Source of the DNA: Streptomyces subrutilus
GTDB lineage: Bacteria; Actinomycetota; Actinomycetes; Streptomycetales; Streptomycetaceae
Direction of reading: 5' to 3'
Assembly (NCBI RefSeq): GCF_008704535.1
Contig: NZ_CP023701.1
Span: 5,870,001-5,934,000, forward strand
Length of the DNA stretch: 64,000 nucleotides
Part shown: positions 34,106 through 42,001 of the stretch, piece after piece
Numbering within the stretch: position 1 is the first letter of the stretch
Layout: each line of letters starts with the position of its first letter
Notes under the pieces: generated by a model
The model's input: the letters and a program-made list of their open reading frames with translations, nothing else
Told to the model about the DNA's origin: nothing
Databases searched by the model: none
Made by a program: the position numbers and the translations under genes

Positions 34106-35155
34106 ATGCGGCTCGGCATCAATCTCGGCTACTGGGGTGCGGGCATGGACGCCGACAACCTCGCCGTCGCCCAGGAGGCCGACCGCCTCGGCTACGACGT
34201 CTGCTGGGCCGCGGAGGCCTACGGCTCCGACGCCCCGACCGTGCTCGCCTGGGTCGCCGCCCAGACCGAGCGCATCGACGTCGGCTCGGCGATCCTCCAG
34301 ATCCCGGCCCGCCAGCCCGCGATGACGGCCATGACGGCGGCCACCCTGGACTCCCTCACCAAGGGCCGCTTCCGGCTCGGCCTCGGCGTCTCCGGCCCGC
34401 AGGTCTCCGAGGGCTGGTACGGCGTCACGTTCGACAAGCCGCTCGCGCGGACCCGCGAGTACGTGGAGATCGTCCGCAAGGCGATGACCCGCGAGCGGCT
34501 CTCCTACGAGGGCGAGCACTGGACCCTGCCGCTGCCCGGCGGCCCGGGCAAGCCGCTCAAGCTCACCGTGCACCCCGAGCGCGAGCACATCCCGCTCTAC
34601 ATCGCCGCCATCGGGCCGAAGAACCTGGAGCAGACCGGCGAGATCGCCGACGGGGCCCTCCTCATCTTCCCGGCCGCCGCACACCTGGAGGCCACCGCGC
34701 TCACCCACATCCGGGCGGGCCGCGCGAAGGCCGGACTCACCATGGACGGCTTCGACGTCTGCCCCACCGTGCCGCTGGCCGTCGGTGAGGACGTGCCCGC
34801 GCTCGCCGACATGTTCCGCCCGTACACCGCGCTGTACGTCGGCGGCATGGGCAGCCGCAAGCAGAACTTCTACAACCGGCTGGCCCAGCGGATGGGCTAC
34901 GAGAAGGAGGCCGCCGAGATCCAGGACAAGTACCTGGCCGGCGACAAGACCGGCGCGGCCGCGGCCGTCCCGCACTCGCTGATCGACTCGACCACCCTGC
35001 TCGGCCCCGTCGAGCGGATCGCCGACGGGATGCGGGCCTACGCGGAGGCCGGGGTCACCACCCTCACGCTGGCCCCGGCCGGCTTCACCCGCGAGGAGCG
35101 CCTCGCCGCGCTGCGCGCCGGCACCGAAGCCCTGGAGCTCGCCGGTCTCGCCTGA
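34106..35155 (+). CDS. LLM-class F420-dependent oxidoreductase
   Basis: A 349-residue luciferase-like enzyme, one of the actinobacterial F420 clade (LGINLGYWGAGMDADNLAVAQ opening, near 2-22; FRLGLGVSGPQVSEGWYG near 91-108). It probably transfers hydride between reduced cofactor F420 and an unknown substrate. Full length. ATG after AAGGGGACGAC. Terminated by the hairpin at 35175-35215. Confidence 0.88.
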   Translation: MRLGINLGYWGAGMDADNLAVAQEADRLGYDVCWAAEAYGSDAPTVLAWVAAQTERIDVGSAILQIPARQPAMTAMTAATLDSLTKGRFRLGLGVSGPQVSEGWYGVTFDKPLARTREYVEIVRKAMTRERLSYEGEHWTLPLPGGPGKPLKLTVHPEREHIPLYIAAIGPKNLEQTGEIADGALLIFPAAAHLEATALTHIRAGRAKAGLTMDGFDVCPTVPLAVGEDVPALADMFRPYTALYVGGMGSRKQNFYNRLAQRMGYEKEAAEIQDKYLAGDKTGAAAAVPHSLIDSTTLLGPVERIADGMRAYAEAGVTTLTLAPAGFTREERLAALRAGTEALELAGLA

Positions 35156-35174
35156 CGGGCCCGGCGGAAGTCTG

Positions 35175-35215
35175 CGGCCGTGGTGGGGGCTCGGGGGTCT
35201 TCCCCGCCACGGCCG
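35175..35215 (+). terminator. Hairpin terminator after the LLM-class oxidoreductase
   Basis: A 14-bp stem with one G-T pair (35175-35188 with 35202-35215) lies 19 nt after the stop. Confidence 0.65.
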
Positions 35216-35343
35216 ACACCGCCAACAACGCCCGAGGCGCCCACCGGGTTACGCCCGCGGGCCCGGCCCGCGGGTTCGTTCATTCGGACGAGCCCGGCCG
35301 CTCCTCGGTTGCCCGCCCCGGTGAGCGGCGGTTGACTCGGTGC

Positions 35344-36132
35344 ATGCTCTCTGCCCGCAGCCTGTTCCAGGAGATCGTCGACCACGACGACTCCTTCCAG
35401 CTGTTCTGCTCCATCGCCGCCAGCGGGGAGTCCCAGGGCGGCTGGGAGAACGCGCGGATCGCGGCCCTGGTACCGGACGGCATGCGCGACCTCGCACCCA
35501 AGATCACCCGGCACGGCGCCGACGAGGACAAGCACGGGCGGATCTTCAACGCCCTGCTGCGCAAGCGCGGACTGGCGCCCGTCCCCGTGCCCCCCGAGAC
35601 CGACTACACGATGCTGCTGGAGCGGCGCGGCATCGGGCTGGCGCACGACAAGCTGCGCCGCGAGGAGCGGCTCACCGAGCGGGACGTCCTCGTCTACCTC
35701 GCCCACAGCCGGGTCACCGAACAGCGGGCCGCCGACCAGATGGCCCTGCTGGTGCGCCACTTCGGCGACCACCCCGAGGTCGGCAGGGCCGTCCGCATGA
35801 TCTGCAACGACGAGGACAACCACCTCGCCTACTGCCACGAGGAACTGCTGCGCCTGGCCCGGGCCGGCCACGGGCCGGCCATCCGGGGCGTGCTGCGCGA
35901 GAGCGCGCTCGCCGAGATCGCCGTCCACCGCGACGTCAGCCTCGCCGTCATGGGCCGCATGGGACGCCTGCTGCGCTGGCCCGCGCCGAAGGCGGCCGCG
36001 CTCGCCGCGGGCATCCGCGCGGTCCACGCCCACGAGCGGTTCGCCGGCTGGCACCGGATGGTGGACCTGCGCGAGCCGCAGCGCCGCGACGCACTGGGCG
36101 GCCCGCCGGTGACCGCGCCCGAGTTCGCGTAG
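35344..36132 (+). CDS. Ferritin-like domain protein
   Basis: A 262-residue all-helical protein with candidate di-metal ligands: GADEDKHGRIF near residue 59, VTEQRAADQM near 127 and CNDEDNHLAYCHEE near 158-171, resembling the Glu-x2-His pairs of ferritin-like proteins. Possible roles are oxygen-dependent oxidation or metal handling; not identified. ATG 35344 was preferred over a TTG 12 bases earlier. No clear ribosome site. It converges on corA with only 18 nt between stops. Confidence 0.8.
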   Translation: MLSARSLFQEIVDHDDSFQLFCSIAASGESQGGWENARIAALVPDGMRDLAPKITRHGADEDKHGRIFNALLRKRGLAPVPVPPETDYTMLLERRGIGLAHDKLRREERLTERDVLVYLAHSRVTEQRAADQMALLVRHFGDHPEVGRAVRMICNDEDNHLAYCHEELLRLARAGHGPAIRGVLRESALAEIAVHRDVSLAVMGRMGRLLRWPAPKAAALAAGIRAVHAHERFAGWHRMVDLREPQRRDALGGPPVTAPEFA

Positions 36133-36150
36133 CCGGCGGACGGGCCCGCC

Positions 36151-37134
36151 CTACAGCCAGCCGCGCCGCTTGAACAGCCGGTGCAGGCCCAGGCACACGC
36201 CGACCATCAGCGCGACCACCGCCGGATAGCCCCAGGTCCAGGTCAGCTCGGGCATGTGGTCGAAGTTCATCCCGTAGATCCCGGCCAGCATCGTCGGGAC
36301 CGCGGCCATCGCCGCCCACGCCGAGATCTTGCGCATGTCGTCGTTCTGCCGGACGCCCATCTGCGCCAGGTGCGCGGACAGCGCGTCCGACAGCAGCCGG
36401 TCCAGCCCCTCGATGTACTCGTTCGCCTTCGTCAGGTGGTCGGCCACGTCGCGGAAGAACGGCCGGGCGTGCTCGTGCACGAAGGGCACGTTGCCGAAGG
36501 CCAGCCGGTCCATGGGCTGGAGCAGCGGGCTCGTCGCCCGGCGGAACTCCAGCACCTGCCGTTTGAAGGCGTAGATCCGCGAGGCCGTGTTCTTGCTGTC
36601 CGGGGTGTTCGGGGCGAAGACCTCGGCCTCCAGCTCCTCCAGGTCCGCCTGGAGCTCGGCCGCCACCTCGATGTACTCGTCCACCACGGCGTCGGACACC
36701 GCGTACAGCACCGCCGTCGGACCGTGCCGCAGCACGTCGGGCTCGTGCTCCAGCCGGCGCCGCACCGCGGCCAGCGGCGACTCCTCGCCGTGCCGGACGG
36801 TGACCACGAACGAGTCGCCCATGAACACCATCAGCTCGCCGGTGGTGACCGTGTCGCGGTCGTCGTCGTACCGCACCGGCTTCAGGACGACGAACAGGGA
36901 GTCGTCGTACACCTCCAGCTTCGGGCGCTGGTGCGCGGTCAGCGCGTCCTCCACGGCCAGCGGGTGGAGCCCGAACTCGCGCCGGACGTGGTCGAACTCG
37001 GCCTCGCTCGGCTCGTGCATGCCGACCCAGAGGAAGGCGTCGCCGGTGGCCCGCGCCTCGGCCAGGGCCTCCGAGAAGTCCTCGGGCGCCTCGGAGCGCC
37101 GGCCGTCCCGGTACATCGCGCAGTCCACAATCAC
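36151..37134 (-). CDS. corA: CorA-family magnesium/cobalt transporter
   Basis: Pentameric channel for Mg2+ (or Co2+). The protein has a large cytoplasmic N-terminal domain, a long helix (about residues 145-270) and two C-terminal membrane segments, the first ending in the selectivity motif YGMNF. After it come the short periplasmic loop (DHMPELTW) and the last segment. The start was set at GTG 37134 because GACAAT ends 6 nt upstream, as at neighbouring leaderless genes, and the protein then opens like homologues (VIVDC). GTG 37155 is a possible longer start. Confidence 0.9.
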   Translation of the reverse strand: MIVDCAMYRDGRRSEAPEDFSEALAEARATGDAFLWVGMHEPSEAEFDHVRREFGLHPLAVEDALTAHQRPKLEVYDDSLFVVLKPVRYDDDRDTVTTGELMVFMGDSFVVTVRHGEESPLAAVRRRLEHEPDVLRHGPTAVLYAVSDAVVDEYIEVAAELQADLEELEAEVFAPNTPDSKNTASRIYAFKRQVLEFRRATSPLLQPMDRLAFGNVPFVHEHARPFFRDVADHLTKANEYIEGLDRLLSDALSAHLAQMGVRQNDDMRKISAWAAMAAVPTMLAGIYGMNFDHMPELTWTWGYPAVVALMVGVCLGLHRLFKRRGWL

Positions 37135-37140
37135 GGGGGC

Positions 37141-37146
37141 ATTGTC
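37141..37146 (-). promoter_or_regulatory. Possible -10 box of corA
   Basis: On the minus strand GACAAT ends 6 nt before GTG 37134. With no ribosome site present, this suggests a leaderless transcript. Confidence 0.4.
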
Positions 37147-37184
37147 GCCCGCCACCGGCCCGCCCGCACACCGGCGCCACCGCT

Positions 37185-37190
37185 TAGGCT
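37185..37190 (+). promoter_or_regulatory. -10 box of a leaderless promoter (TAGGCT)
   Basis: TAGGCT ends exactly 6 nt before the ATG of the phosphomutase gene; the same box and spacing occur at mshC. Confidence 0.55.
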
Positions 37191-37196
37191 TGCGCC

Positions 37197-37925
37197 ATGG
37201 CCACGCTGATCCTCGTACGACACGGGCGGTCCACCGCCAACACCGCAGGGCTGCTCGCCGGATGGACGCCGGGAGTGGCGCTCGACGAGCGCGGCGCCGA
37301 GCAGGCCGCCGCGCTGCCCGGACGGCTGGCGGGGGTGCCGCTCGCCGCCGTCGTCACCAGCCCGCTCCAGCGCTGCCGGGAGACCCTCGCACCGCTGCTG
37401 GCGGCCCGGCCGGAGCTGGAGCCGCACACCGACGAGCGGATCGGCGAGTGCCACTACGGCGACTGGTCCGGCCGCAAGCTCTCCGAGCTCTCCGACGAAC
37501 CCCTGATGAAGATCGTCCAGCAGCACCCCTCGGCCGCCGCCTTCCCCGGAGGCGAGTCCATGCGGGCGATGCAGTCCCGCGCCGTGGAAGCCGTCCGGGA
37601 GTGGAACGCGCGGATCGAGGAGGAGCACGGCCCCGAGGCCGTGTTCCTGATGTGCTCGCACGGCGACATCATCAAGTCCGTCGTGGCCGACGCTCTCGGC
37701 ATGCACCTCGACCTCTTCCAGCGCATCCACGTCGACCCGTGCTCCGTCACCGCCGTCCGCTACACCCCGACCCGCCCCTTCGTCGTCCGCCTCGGCGACA
37801 CCGGGGACCTCGGCGCGCTCGCCCCGCGCCCCGCCTCGCCGGACGCCGGGACCTCCCCGGCCGGGGACAAAGGCACCGAAGGCGCCGGGAACGCCGTCGT
37901 GGGGGGCGGCGCGGGCGCGGCGTGA
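37197..37925 (+). CDS. Histidine phosphatase, MSMEG_4193-type phosphomutase
   Basis: A 242-residue protein of the histidine phosphatase superfamily with the catalytic RHG motif at the N-terminus (LILVRHGRST, about 4-13), TSPLQRCRET near 53, and the second His in CSHGD near 152. It is the first of a conserved actinobacterial block (phosphomutase, DUF3090, SCO1664 family, MshC). The Gly/Ala-rich tail after about 205 is not conserved. A TAGGCT box 6 nt before the ATG suggests a leaderless message. Confidence 0.9.
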   Translation: MATLILVRHGRSTANTAGLLAGWTPGVALDERGAEQAAALPGRLAGVPLAAVVTSPLQRCRETLAPLLAARPELEPHTDERIGECHYGDWSGRKLSELSDEPLMKIVQQHPSAAAFPGGESMRAMQSRAVEAVREWNARIEEEHGPEAVFLMCSHGDIIKSVVADALGMHLDLFQRIHVDPCSVTAVRYTPTRPFVVRLGDTGDLGALAPRPASPDAGTSPAGDKGTEGAGNAVVGGGAGAA

Positions 37926-37997
37926 TCCAACGGCGCAGTAGGGTGGACGGGCACCACGCGCCGATCTGCCCCCGCCGCCGACACTTGGAGACTGGAC

Positions 37998-38588
37998 GTG
38001 CCCCGTCAGGTGTTCCTCTACGACCCGCCGGACCGCTTCGTGGCCGGCACGGTCGGTCTGCCGGGACGCCGTACGTTCTTCCTGCAGGCCTCCTCCGGTC
38101 CCCGGGTCACCAGCGTCTCCCTGGAGAAGACCCAGGTGGCGGCGCTGGCCGAGCGGATGGACGAGCTGCTGGACGAGGTCGTACGGCGCACCGGCGGCAA
38201 CGCCCCGGTCCCGGCCGTGGCCCCGACCGAGGCGGCCGACACCGCGCCCCTGGACGTCCCGGTCGACGAGGAGTTCCGCGTCGGCACCATGGCCCTGGCC
38301 TGGGACGGCGAGGAGCAGCGGATGATCGTCGAGGCGCAGGCCCTGGTCGAGCTGGAGGCCGGCTCGGACGAGGACCTCGCCGAGGCGGAGGAGCGGCTGC
38401 TCCAGGACGAGGAGAACGGGCCGCCGATGCTGCGCGTGCGCCTCAGCGGCGCCCAGGCCCGGGCCTTCGCCAAGCGGGCCCTGGACGTGGTCAACGCGGG
38501 CCGCCCGCCGTGCCCCCTGTGCAGTCTGCCGCTGGACCCCGAGGGCCACGTCTGCCCCCGCCAGAACGGCTACCGGCGCCAGGCGTGA
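37998..38588 (+). CDS. DUF3090-family protein
   Basis: A 196-residue protein of unknown role conserved in actinobacteria beside the phosphomutase. The core opens RQVFLYDPPDRFVAGTVGLP. The C-terminus holds CPLCSLPLDPEGHVCPR with three Cys (near 176-190), likely a zinc site. The next gene overlaps its stop by 4 nt (GTGA), so the pair is translated together. Confidence 0.9.
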   Translation: MPRQVFLYDPPDRFVAGTVGLPGRRTFFLQASSGPRVTSVSLEKTQVAALAERMDELLDEVVRRTGGNAPVPAVAPTEAADTAPLDVPVDEEFRVGTMALAWDGEEQRMIVEAQALVELEAGSDEDLAEAEERLLQDEENGPPMLRVRLSGAQARAFAKRALDVVNAGRPPCPLCSLPLDPEGHVCPRQNGYRRQA

Positions 38589-39409
38589 GCACCACGGGGG
38601 AACGCGAGGAACTGCTCGCCCGGGGCGAACTGACCGTCGTCGGACAGATCCGCGAGGCGTCCAACGCGGTCCTGCTGTGCACCGTCACCCATGCGGGGGT
38701 GAGCGCGGACTGCGTGTACAAGCCGGTCAAGGGCGAGCGGCCGCTGTGGGACTTCCCCGACGGGAACCTCGCCCGGCGCGAGGTCGCCGCCTACCTGGTC
38801 TCCGAGGCCACCGGCTGGGGGCTCGTACCGGAGACCGTGCTGCGCGACGGCCCGTACGGCGAGGGCATGGTGCAGCGCTGGATCGAGTCGGCGGCGCCGG
38901 AGGGCGACGGCGACGACGCCCCCGAGGGCGGGCTGCTGGCCCTGGTCGAGGGCGAGGAGGCGGGGGAGGGCTGGAAGCCCGTCGCCCTGGCCGAGGTCGG
39001 CGAGGGCCGCACCGCGCTGCTCGTGCACGCCGACGACCCGCGGCTGCGCCGGATGGCGGTGCTCGACGCGGTGATCAACAACGGCGACCGCAAGGGCGGC
39101 CACCTGCTGCCCGCCCCGGACGGCCGCCTCTACGGCATCGACCACGGGGTGACCTTCCACACCGAGGACAAACTGCGCACCCTGCTGTGGGGCTGGGCGG
39201 GGGAGCCGCTGACGGACGAGGCGCGCGAGGTGCTCGCCTCGCTGGCGGCCGGCCTGGCCGACGGGGCGCCGCTGGCCACCCGGCTGGCCGAACTGGTCAC
39301 GGCGGTCGAGCTGATGGCCGTACGCGACCGGGTGGCCCAATTGCTGCGCACCGGGACGCATCCGGAGCCCTCGGGGCAGTGGCCGTCGATCCCGTGGCCA
39401 CCGGTCTGA
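38585..39409 (+). CDS. SCO1664-family protein (kinase-like fold)
   Basis: A 274-residue protein of unknown function; the family has distant similarity to phosphoinositide kinase-like folds. Visible segments are NAVLLCTV then CVYKPVKGERPLWDFPDG near 28-56, a candidate ATP-Lys in YKP, and VLDAVINNGDRKGGHLLP near 160-177, which resembles a catalytic loop with Asp and Asn, followed by YGIDHGVTFH near 186-195 as the metal-binding Asp segment. GTG start overlaps the DUF3090 stop by 4 nt. It precedes mshC by 110 nt in a conserved order. Confidence 0.85.
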   Translation: MSTTGEREELLARGELTVVGQIREASNAVLLCTVTHAGVSADCVYKPVKGERPLWDFPDGNLARREVAAYLVSEATGWGLVPETVLRDGPYGEGMVQRWIESAAPEGDGDDAPEGGLLALVEGEEAGEGWKPVALAEVGEGRTALLVHADDPRLRRMAVLDAVINNGDRKGGHLLPAPDGRLYGIDHGVTFHTEDKLRTLLWGWAGEPLTDEAREVLASLAAGLADGAPLATRLAELVTAVELMAVRDRVAQLLRTGTHPEPSGQWPSIPWPPV

Positions 39410-39443
39410 ACCGGCCAGTCGGCATACGCATAGAACCGGCCAG
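39408..39443. repeat. 11-bp direct repeat GAACCGGCCAG before mshC
   Basis: Exact copies at 39408-39418 and 39433-39443 are 25 nt apart, about 75-110 nt before mshC. The first overlaps the end of the SCO1664-family gene. Possible regulatory pair. Confidence 0.45.
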
Positions 39444-39507
39444 ACCGCAAGAGTGCCGATCAGGACAACAGTGCAGGTCCGGTTCGTTTCCGGAACACCT
39501 GTCCGGT

Positions 39508-39513
39508 TAGGCT
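39508..39513 (+). promoter_or_regulatory. -10 box of a leaderless mshC promoter (TAGGCT)
   Basis: TAGGCT ends 6 nt before the mshC ATG, and no ribosome binding site is present. Confidence 0.55.
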
Positions 39514-39519
39514 CGAACC

Positions 39520-40749
39520 ATGCATGCCTGGCCCGCTTCCGAGGTCCCCGCCCTGCCTGGCAAGGGCCGCGACCTCAAGATCCACGACACCGCGACCCGG
39601 GGGACGATCACCCTCGCCCCCGGTCCCGTCGCCCGTATCTACGTCTGCGGCATCACGCCGTACGACGCGACCCACATCGGTCACGCGGCGACCTACAACG
39701 CGTTCGACCTCGTACAGCGCGTGTGGCTCGACACCAAGCGGCAGGTTCACTACGTCCAGAACGTCACGGACGTGGACGACCCGCTCCTGGAGCGGGCCCA
39801 GCGCGACGGCCAGGACTGGACCGAACTGGCGGAGCGCGAGACCGCGCTCTTCCGCGAGGACATGACCGCCCTGCGCATGCTGCCGCCGCAGCACTACATC
39901 GGTGCCGTCGAGGCCATACCCGGCATCGTGCCGCTCGTCGAGCGGCTGCGGGACGCGGGGGCCGCGTACGAGCTGGACGGGGACGTCTACTTCTCCGTCG
40001 AGTCGGACCCCCACTTCGGCGGGGTCTCGCACCTCGACGCCGAGGCGATGCGGCTGCTGTCCGCCGAACGCGGCGGCGACCCGGACCGGCCGGGCAAGAA
40101 GAATCCGCTCGACCCGATGCTGTGGATGGCCGCCCGCCCGGGCGAGCCGAGCTGGGACGGCGGCTCGCTGGGCCGCGGCCGGCCCGGCTGGCACATCGAG
40201 TGCGTCGCCATCGCCCTGGACCACCTGGGCATGGGCTTCGACATCCAGGGCGGGGGCTCCGACCTGGCCTTCCCGCACCACGAGATGGGCGCCTCGCACG
40301 CGCAGGCGCTGACCGGCGAGTTCCCGATGGCCAAGGCGTACGTCCACGCCGGCATGGTGGGCCTGGACGGCGAGAAGATGTCGAAGTCCCGGGGCAACCT
40401 GGTCTTCGTGTCCGCGCTGCGGCGCGCCGGGGTCGACCCGGCGGCGATCCGCCTGGCCCTGCTGTCGCGGCACTACCGCGCCGACTGGGAGTGGACGGAC
40501 GCCGTGCTCGCGGAGGCGGTGGCCCGCCTGGAGCGCTGGCGCGCGGCCGTGTCCCGGCCGGACGGGCTGCCCGCGGACGCCCTGGTCGAGGAGGTCCGCG
40601 AGGCCCTGGCGAACGACCTGGACGCCCCCGCCGCGCTCGCGGCCGTCGACCGCTGGGCGGAGCTCCAGCTGGCCTCGGGCGGAGACGACGCGTCGGCTCC
40701 GGGTCTGGTCTCCCGGACGGTGGACGCCCTGCTGGGCGTCGCCCTGTAG
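39520..40749 (+). CDS. mshC: Cysteine:1-D-myo-inosityl 2-amino-2-deoxy-alpha-D-glucopyranoside ligase
   Basis: Third enzyme-catalysed assembly step of mycothiol, the main thiol of actinobacteria: it joins cysteine to the GlcN-inositol amine using ATP. The 409-residue protein resembles cysteinyl-tRNA synthetase: zinc Cys in YVCGITPYD near residue 43, HIGHAATYN near 52-60, the catalytic WHIECVAIAL segment near 225 and KMSKSRGN near 286-293. It lacks the anticodon-binding extension of true CysS. Conserved neighbours agree. Ends at a 27-bp perfect hairpin. Confidence 0.96.
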   Translation: MHAWPASEVPALPGKGRDLKIHDTATRGTITLAPGPVARIYVCGITPYDATHIGHAATYNAFDLVQRVWLDTKRQVHYVQNVTDVDDPLLERAQRDGQDWTELAERETALFREDMTALRMLPPQHYIGAVEAIPGIVPLVERLRDAGAAYELDGDVYFSVESDPHFGGVSHLDAEAMRLLSAERGGDPDRPGKKNPLDPMLWMAARPGEPSWDGGSLGRGRPGWHIECVAIALDHLGMGFDIQGGGSDLAFPHHEMGASHAQALTGEFPMAKAYVHAGMVGLDGEKMSKSRGNLVFVSALRRAGVDPAAIRLALLSRHYRADWEWTDAVLAEAVARLERWRAAVSRPDGLPADALVEEVREALANDLDAPAALAAVDRWAELQLASGGDDASAPGLVSRTVDALLGVAL

Positions 40750-40780
40750 CCCGGCCGCGGCCCCTCCGGGGCCCGTGCCC

Positions 40781-40837
40781 GGAACGCCGGTGGGGCGGTG
40801 ACCGCGTATCACGCGGTCACCGCCCCACCGGCGTTCC
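40781..40837. terminator. 27-bp perfect inverted repeat, bidirectional terminator
   Basis: Bases 40781-40807 pair without error with 40811-40837, leaving a 3-nt loop. It lies between the convergent stops of mshC (40749) and the PAC2 gene (40870). Such long perfect stems are unusual even for Streptomyces terminators. In RNA the tip would open to a larger loop. Confidence 0.85.
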
Positions 40838-40869
40838 CGCCCTCCCGGGCCGGACCCGAAAGAGACGGC

Positions 40870-41874
40870 CTAGGCCTCCGGCGGCCCCGGCTCCGGCGGA
40901 GCGTCCTCCGGCGGGCTCGCGGCCGGCGGCGGGGGCTCCTCCCCGGCGACCTCCGGCTTGCGCTTCGGGGCGCGCGGCAGCCCGCCGGACGGGTCCCGCA
41001 GGTACGAGGCGTCACCCGGCTCGGCCGCGGCGGACGGGTCCCGCCGCCGCAGATACCGTTCGAACTCCCGTGCGATCGCGTCGCCGGACGCCTCGGGGAG
41101 GTCGGCGGTGTCCCGCGCCTCCTCCAGCGTCTGGACGTACTCCGCCACCTCGCTGTCCTCGGCCGCCAGTTGGTCCACGCCCAGTTGCCAGGCCCGCGCG
41201 TCCTCGGGCAGCTCGCCCAGCGGAATGCGCAGGTCGATCAGGTCCTCCAACCGGTTCAGCAGGGCCAGCGTCGCCTTCGGGTTGGGCGGCTGCGACACGT
41301 AGTGCGGCACCGCCGCCCACAGCGACACCGCCGGCACGCCCGCGTGCGTACAGGCCTCCTGGAGGATGCCCACGATGCCCGTCGGGCCCTCGTACTTCGT
41401 CTCCTCCAGGTCCATCGTCCGCGCCAGGTCCGCGTCCGAGGTGACCCCGCTCACCGGCACCGGCCGGGTGTGCGGGGTGTCCCCGAGCAGCGCGCCCAGG
41501 ATGACCACCATCTCCACGCCCAGTTCGTGCGCGAAGCCGAGGATCTCGTTGCAGAACGACCGCCACCGCATGGACGGTTCGATCCCGCGCACCAGCACCA
41601 GGTCGCGCGGCTTCGCGCCGCCGATCCGGACCACCGACAGCCGGGTCGTCGGCCAGGTGATCTTCCGTACCCCGTTGTCCAGCCAGACCGTCGGCCGGTT
41701 GACCTGGAAGTCGTAGTAGTCCTCGGCGTCGAGTGCCGCGAAGACCTCGCCCTTCCACTCCCGGTCCAGGTGTGCGACCGCCCCGGAGGCGGCGTCACCC
41801 GCGTCGTTCCAGCCCTCGAACGCGGCCACCATGACCGGGTCGATCAGCTCGGGCACGCCCTCAAGCTCGATCAC
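40870..41874 (-). CDS. PAC2-family protein
   Basis: A 334-residue protein of the PAC2 (proteasome assembly chaperone 2-like) family, common in actinobacteria. Its role there is unknown; a link to proteasomes is by fold only, though proteasome genes do lie 20 kb away. Visible are GWNDAGDAASGAVAHL near 22-37, FQVNRPTVWL near 60 and VLGALLGDTPHTRPV near 131-145. The last 60 residues are Pro/Glu-rich and disordered. GTG start with GGAGA six bases upstream. Confidence 0.9.
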   Translation of the reverse strand: MIELEGVPELIDPVMVAAFEGWNDAGDAASGAVAHLDREWKGEVFAALDAEDYYDFQVNRPTVWLDNGVRKITWPTTRLSVVRIGGAKPRDLVLVRGIEPSMRWRSFCNEILGFAHELGVEMVVILGALLGDTPHTRPVPVSGVTSDADLARTMDLEETKYEGPTGIVGILQEACTHAGVPAVSLWAAVPHYVSQPPNPKATLALLNRLEDLIDLRIPLGELPEDARAWQLGVDQLAAEDSEVAEYVQTLEEARDTADLPEASGDAIAREFERYLRRRDPSAAAEPGDASYLRDPSGGLPRAPKRKPEVAGEEPPPPAASPPEDAPPEPGPPEA

Positions 41875-41952
41875 CCAGGTCTCCTTCCGAAGTTCCCTTG
41901 CGTACGTGGGCCAGCCTAAGCCTTGAGGGGACGTCGGCCACAGCCCACGACG

Positions 41953-41982
41953 GAGGGGCGGTTCCCCTCGGAACCGCCCCTC
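41953..41982 (-). terminator. Hairpin terminator of the glycerol operon
   Basis: A perfect 13-bp stem with a 4-nt loop (41953-41965 with 41970-41982) lies 19 nt past the glpD stop on the minus strand. Confidence 0.78.
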
Positions 41983-42001
41983 TTCCCCACCTGCGCGGGA
42001 G

